A stretch of DNA of 64,000 bases from an uncultured Dorea sp. (lineage in GTDB: Bacteria; Bacillota; Clostridia; Lachnospirales; Lachnospiraceae): positions 1 through 64,000 of the forward strand of contig URTM01000003.1 in the NCBI GenBank assembly GCA_900550865.1, given 5' to 3'. The notes under the pieces are model-generated. The model did not search any database and was not told the DNA's origin. It was given only the letters and a program-made list of their open reading frames with translations. Positions 62,380 through 64,000 of this stretch are shown piece by piece; position 1 is the stretch's first letter; the number at the start of each line of letters is the position of its first letter. The translations under genes and the position numbers were made by a program.

Positions 62380-63156
62380 TTAGATAAGGTACTGGCGCAT
62401 AGTTTTCAACGCATTCTTTTCCAGCCTGCTGACCTGGGCCTGGGATATCTGTATCTCCTTTGCAACTTCCATCTGCGTTCTTCCCTGAAAGAACCGGAGC
62501 TTGATAATATAACGTTCCCGTTCATCAAGATGCTTCATTGCTTCTTCCAGTGACAGATCTTCCACCCATTTTTCTTCTTTATTCGTCTGATCACTCAATT
62601 GATCCATCACATACAATGCATCTCCACCATCATTATAGACCGGTTCCTGCAGACTCATCGGTATCTGGATTGCATCCAAAGCAAACATAATATCCTCTTT
62701 GGATATGCCGATTTCTGTCGCAATTTCCTGCACCGTCGGTTCTTTCTGGTTCTTCTTCCTGTAGCTTTCCCGCGCATAGATCGCTTTATATGCCGTATCT
62801 CTGAGTGACCTGCTGACACGGATGGAATTGTTATCTCTCATGTACCTTCTGATCTCTCCGACGATCATTGGTACTGCATAGGTGGAAAATTTTACCTCTA
62901 ATTCCGTATTAAAATTGTTGACCGCCTTGATCAGTCCGATGCAACCGATCTGGAACAGATCGTCCGGATTCTCCCCGCTTGCCCCGAAGCGTCTTATTAC
63001 GCTCAGGACAAGTCTTAAGTTTCCTTTGATGTACTCTTCTTTTGCTTCCTGGTCTCCTTCCTTAATACGTACAAACAAAGCTTCCTTCTCCTCTTCATTC
63101 AGGATAGGAAGCTTTGCCGTATTGACACCACATATTTCTACCTTTCCCTGTGCCAT
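62380..63156 (-). CDS. sigG: Sporulation sigma factor SigG
   Basis: 258 residues. Forespore late sigma factor. N-terminal KVEICGVNTAKLPIL is a SigG hallmark. Region 2 follows as GNLRLVLSVIRRFGASGENPDDLFQIGCIGLIKAVNNF, then region 3 (EPTVQEIATEIG), region 4 (ERERYIIKLRFFQGRTQMEVAKEIQISQAQVSRLEK). AGGAGGT precedes the ATG. The usual spoIIGA-sigE genes are not seen in the window. Confidence 0.95.
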   Translation of the reverse strand: MAQGKVEICGVNTAKLPILNEEEKEALFVRIKEGDQEAKEEYIKGNLRLVLSVIRRFGASGENPDDLFQIGCIGLIKAVNNFNTELEVKFSTYAVPMIVGEIRRYMRDNNSIRVSRSLRDTAYKAIYARESYRKKNQKEPTVQEIATEIGISKEDIMFALDAIQIPMSLQEPVYNDGGDALYVMDQLSDQTNKEEKWVEDLSLEEAMKHLDERERYIIKLRFFQGRTQMEVAKEIQISQAQVSRLEKNALKTMRQYLI

Positions 63157-63282
63157 TACAGACCTCCTGTCAGAATCTCATCCATCAGTTTCTATTAAGA
63201 TGATGCTCCTTATCGCACAGGCTTATGCGGTTTCTTATCAAATAAAAAAATTTTTACTCCTTGACATCTGACAGATTCTGCG

Positions 63283-64000
63283 TTATCTGTCCCACTTATC
63301 TGCCAGATTCTGGATCTGGGTCTCGAACTTGGCCATATCTTTATTCGCCAGGCCTTCATTCTTATACACAACGTTCAGCAAGCGTTTTGCAGCTGCCACC
63401 AGACGGTTGAATGCAGATGCACTCTTAAGCTTACTCGGTTTCTCTTCGGATTTCTTCGGAATCTTCTGTCCGATCGTTATAACCTCATTCGCTGCGAGAT
63501 CTACCGAGCCGCCTGAATATGGTGCGAACGCCGGACAACCGAAAGTATCTTCTACCAGTTTCGCAAAATGATCTGTCACTGTATCTTCCCCATGCACAAC
63601 CATCACACGGTCCGGTACTTTTTCAAATCCCCTGAGCCAGCTCAAAAGTCCGTTCATATCTGCATGTCCGCTGATTCCTTTTAATACCTCGATCTTGGCA
63701 TTGACTGTAATATTTTCACCGAACAGCTTCACACTCTCTGCACCCTCGATCAGCTTCCGTCCAAGCGTTCCGACTGCCTGATATCCCACAAAACAGATCG
63801 TGCATTCCGGGCGCCACAGATTGTGTTTCAGATGATGCCGGATCCGTCCGGCTTCACACATACCGGATGCAGACAGGATAACCTTCGGTTTCGTATCAAA
63901 GTTGATCTGTCTGGATTCGTCGCTGGTGATCGTTGTCTTCAGTCCCGGGAACAACAGCGGGTTGATTCCCTGGTTTACCAGTGCCATTGCATCTTCATCA
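63283..64000 (-). CDS. Beta-CASP MBL-fold hydrolase (3' part)
   Basis: The C-terminal about 239 residues; the 5' part lies outside the window. PKVILSASGMCEAGRIRHHLK, CFVGYQAVGTLGRKLIEGAESVKLFGE and EVLKGISGHADMNGLLSWL (beta-CASP motifs, GHAD histidine) are typical of RNA-processing or CPSF-like hydrolases, then MVVHGE. The tail (KKSEEKPSKLKSASAFNRLVAAAKRLL) is basic. Possible role in RNA turnover. Confidence 0.85.
   Translation of the reverse strand, partial: DEDAMALVNQGINPLLFPGLKTTITSDESRQINFDTKPKVILSASGMCEAGRIRHHLKHNLWRPECTICFVGYQAVGTLGRKLIEGAESVKLFGENITVNAKIEVLKGISGHADMNGLLSWLRGFEKVPDRVMVVHGEDTVTDHFAKLVEDTFGCPAFAPYSGGSVDLAANEVITIGQKIPKKSEEKPSKLKSASAFNRLVAAAKRLLNVVYKNEGLANKDMAKFETQIQNLADKWDR

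Noticed and set aside
1..64000. CRISPR array
   Set aside because: I found no regularly spaced direct repeats; the repeated boxes at 17999-18231 alternate in orientation and are too few.

Overview
The window comes from a low-to-moderate GC, spore-forming Clostridia, most likely a gut Lachnospiraceae. Supporting evidence is sigG and spoVT, the SCIFF peptide with its radical-SAM maturase, the order scfA-scfB-secDF-recJ-apt-rel-hemZ-hisS-aspS, a GlgC/GlgD pair, and an N-acetylhexosamine kinase module. The genus cannot be assigned from sequence reading alone.

Layout. (1) 1-2.4 kb: promoter and leader in front of a lipoprotein M28-type peptidase gene that is cut by an IS4-family element. The IS transposase itself carries a frameshift. 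(2) 2.4-19.4 kb: a leftward, AT-rich exopolysaccharide/capsule cluster. It encodes dTDP-sugar synthesis (rfbA, rfbB, rfbC and a non-RfbD ketoreductase), UDP-glucuronate/galacturonate synthesis (Ugd and a CapI-type epimerase), three GT4 glycosyltransferases and one unclassified transferase, a Wzx flippase and a Wzy-like polymerase. It also has three acetyltransferase genes (one frameshifted, one unusually short) and a pyruvyl-transferase plus FrhB-like ferredoxin-domain pair. No priming transferase, Wzz or LytR-type ligase is present. (3) 19.4-21.5 kb: a TnpB-family gene whose three RuvC catalytic positions are all non-acidic, followed by a structured non-coding tract. It is preceded by a 371-bp segment bounded by 25-bp inverted repeats and carrying a near-consensus outward promoter. 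The geometry matches an invertible promoter, now pointing away from tnpB and the EPS cluster. (4) 21.5-28 kb: VanZ-like protein, Rpn-family PD-(D/E)XK protein, a NeuD/PglD-like acetyltransferase fused to a NahK-like kinase, and a SulP transporter.

(5) 28-39.5 kb: ilvE, ilvN and ilvB (the last under a T-box leader), glgC-glgD, a GT4 enzyme, folA-thyA, a MarR regulator beside a MATE-transporter remnant, hom, and tRNA-Gly(GCC). (6) 39.7-64 kb: conserved core genes: aspS, hisS, hemZ, an MBL hydrolase, rel, apt, recJ, secDF, scfB, scfA (a 46-aa gene), a TIGR04086 membrane protein, spoVT, yqeY, a PrsA/SurA-like foldase lipoprotein, mfd, pth, two small uncharacterised genes, a HAD phosphatase, sigG and the 3' part of a beta-CASP metallo-hydrolase.

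Main points of interest are the invertible-promoter candidate, the nuclease-dead TnpB homologue upstream of the EPS genes, two homopolymer frameshifts, the alternating TCACTACCT-box region before capI, and the NeuD-NahK fusion. All functional statements rest on motif recognition by eye; no database search was run.
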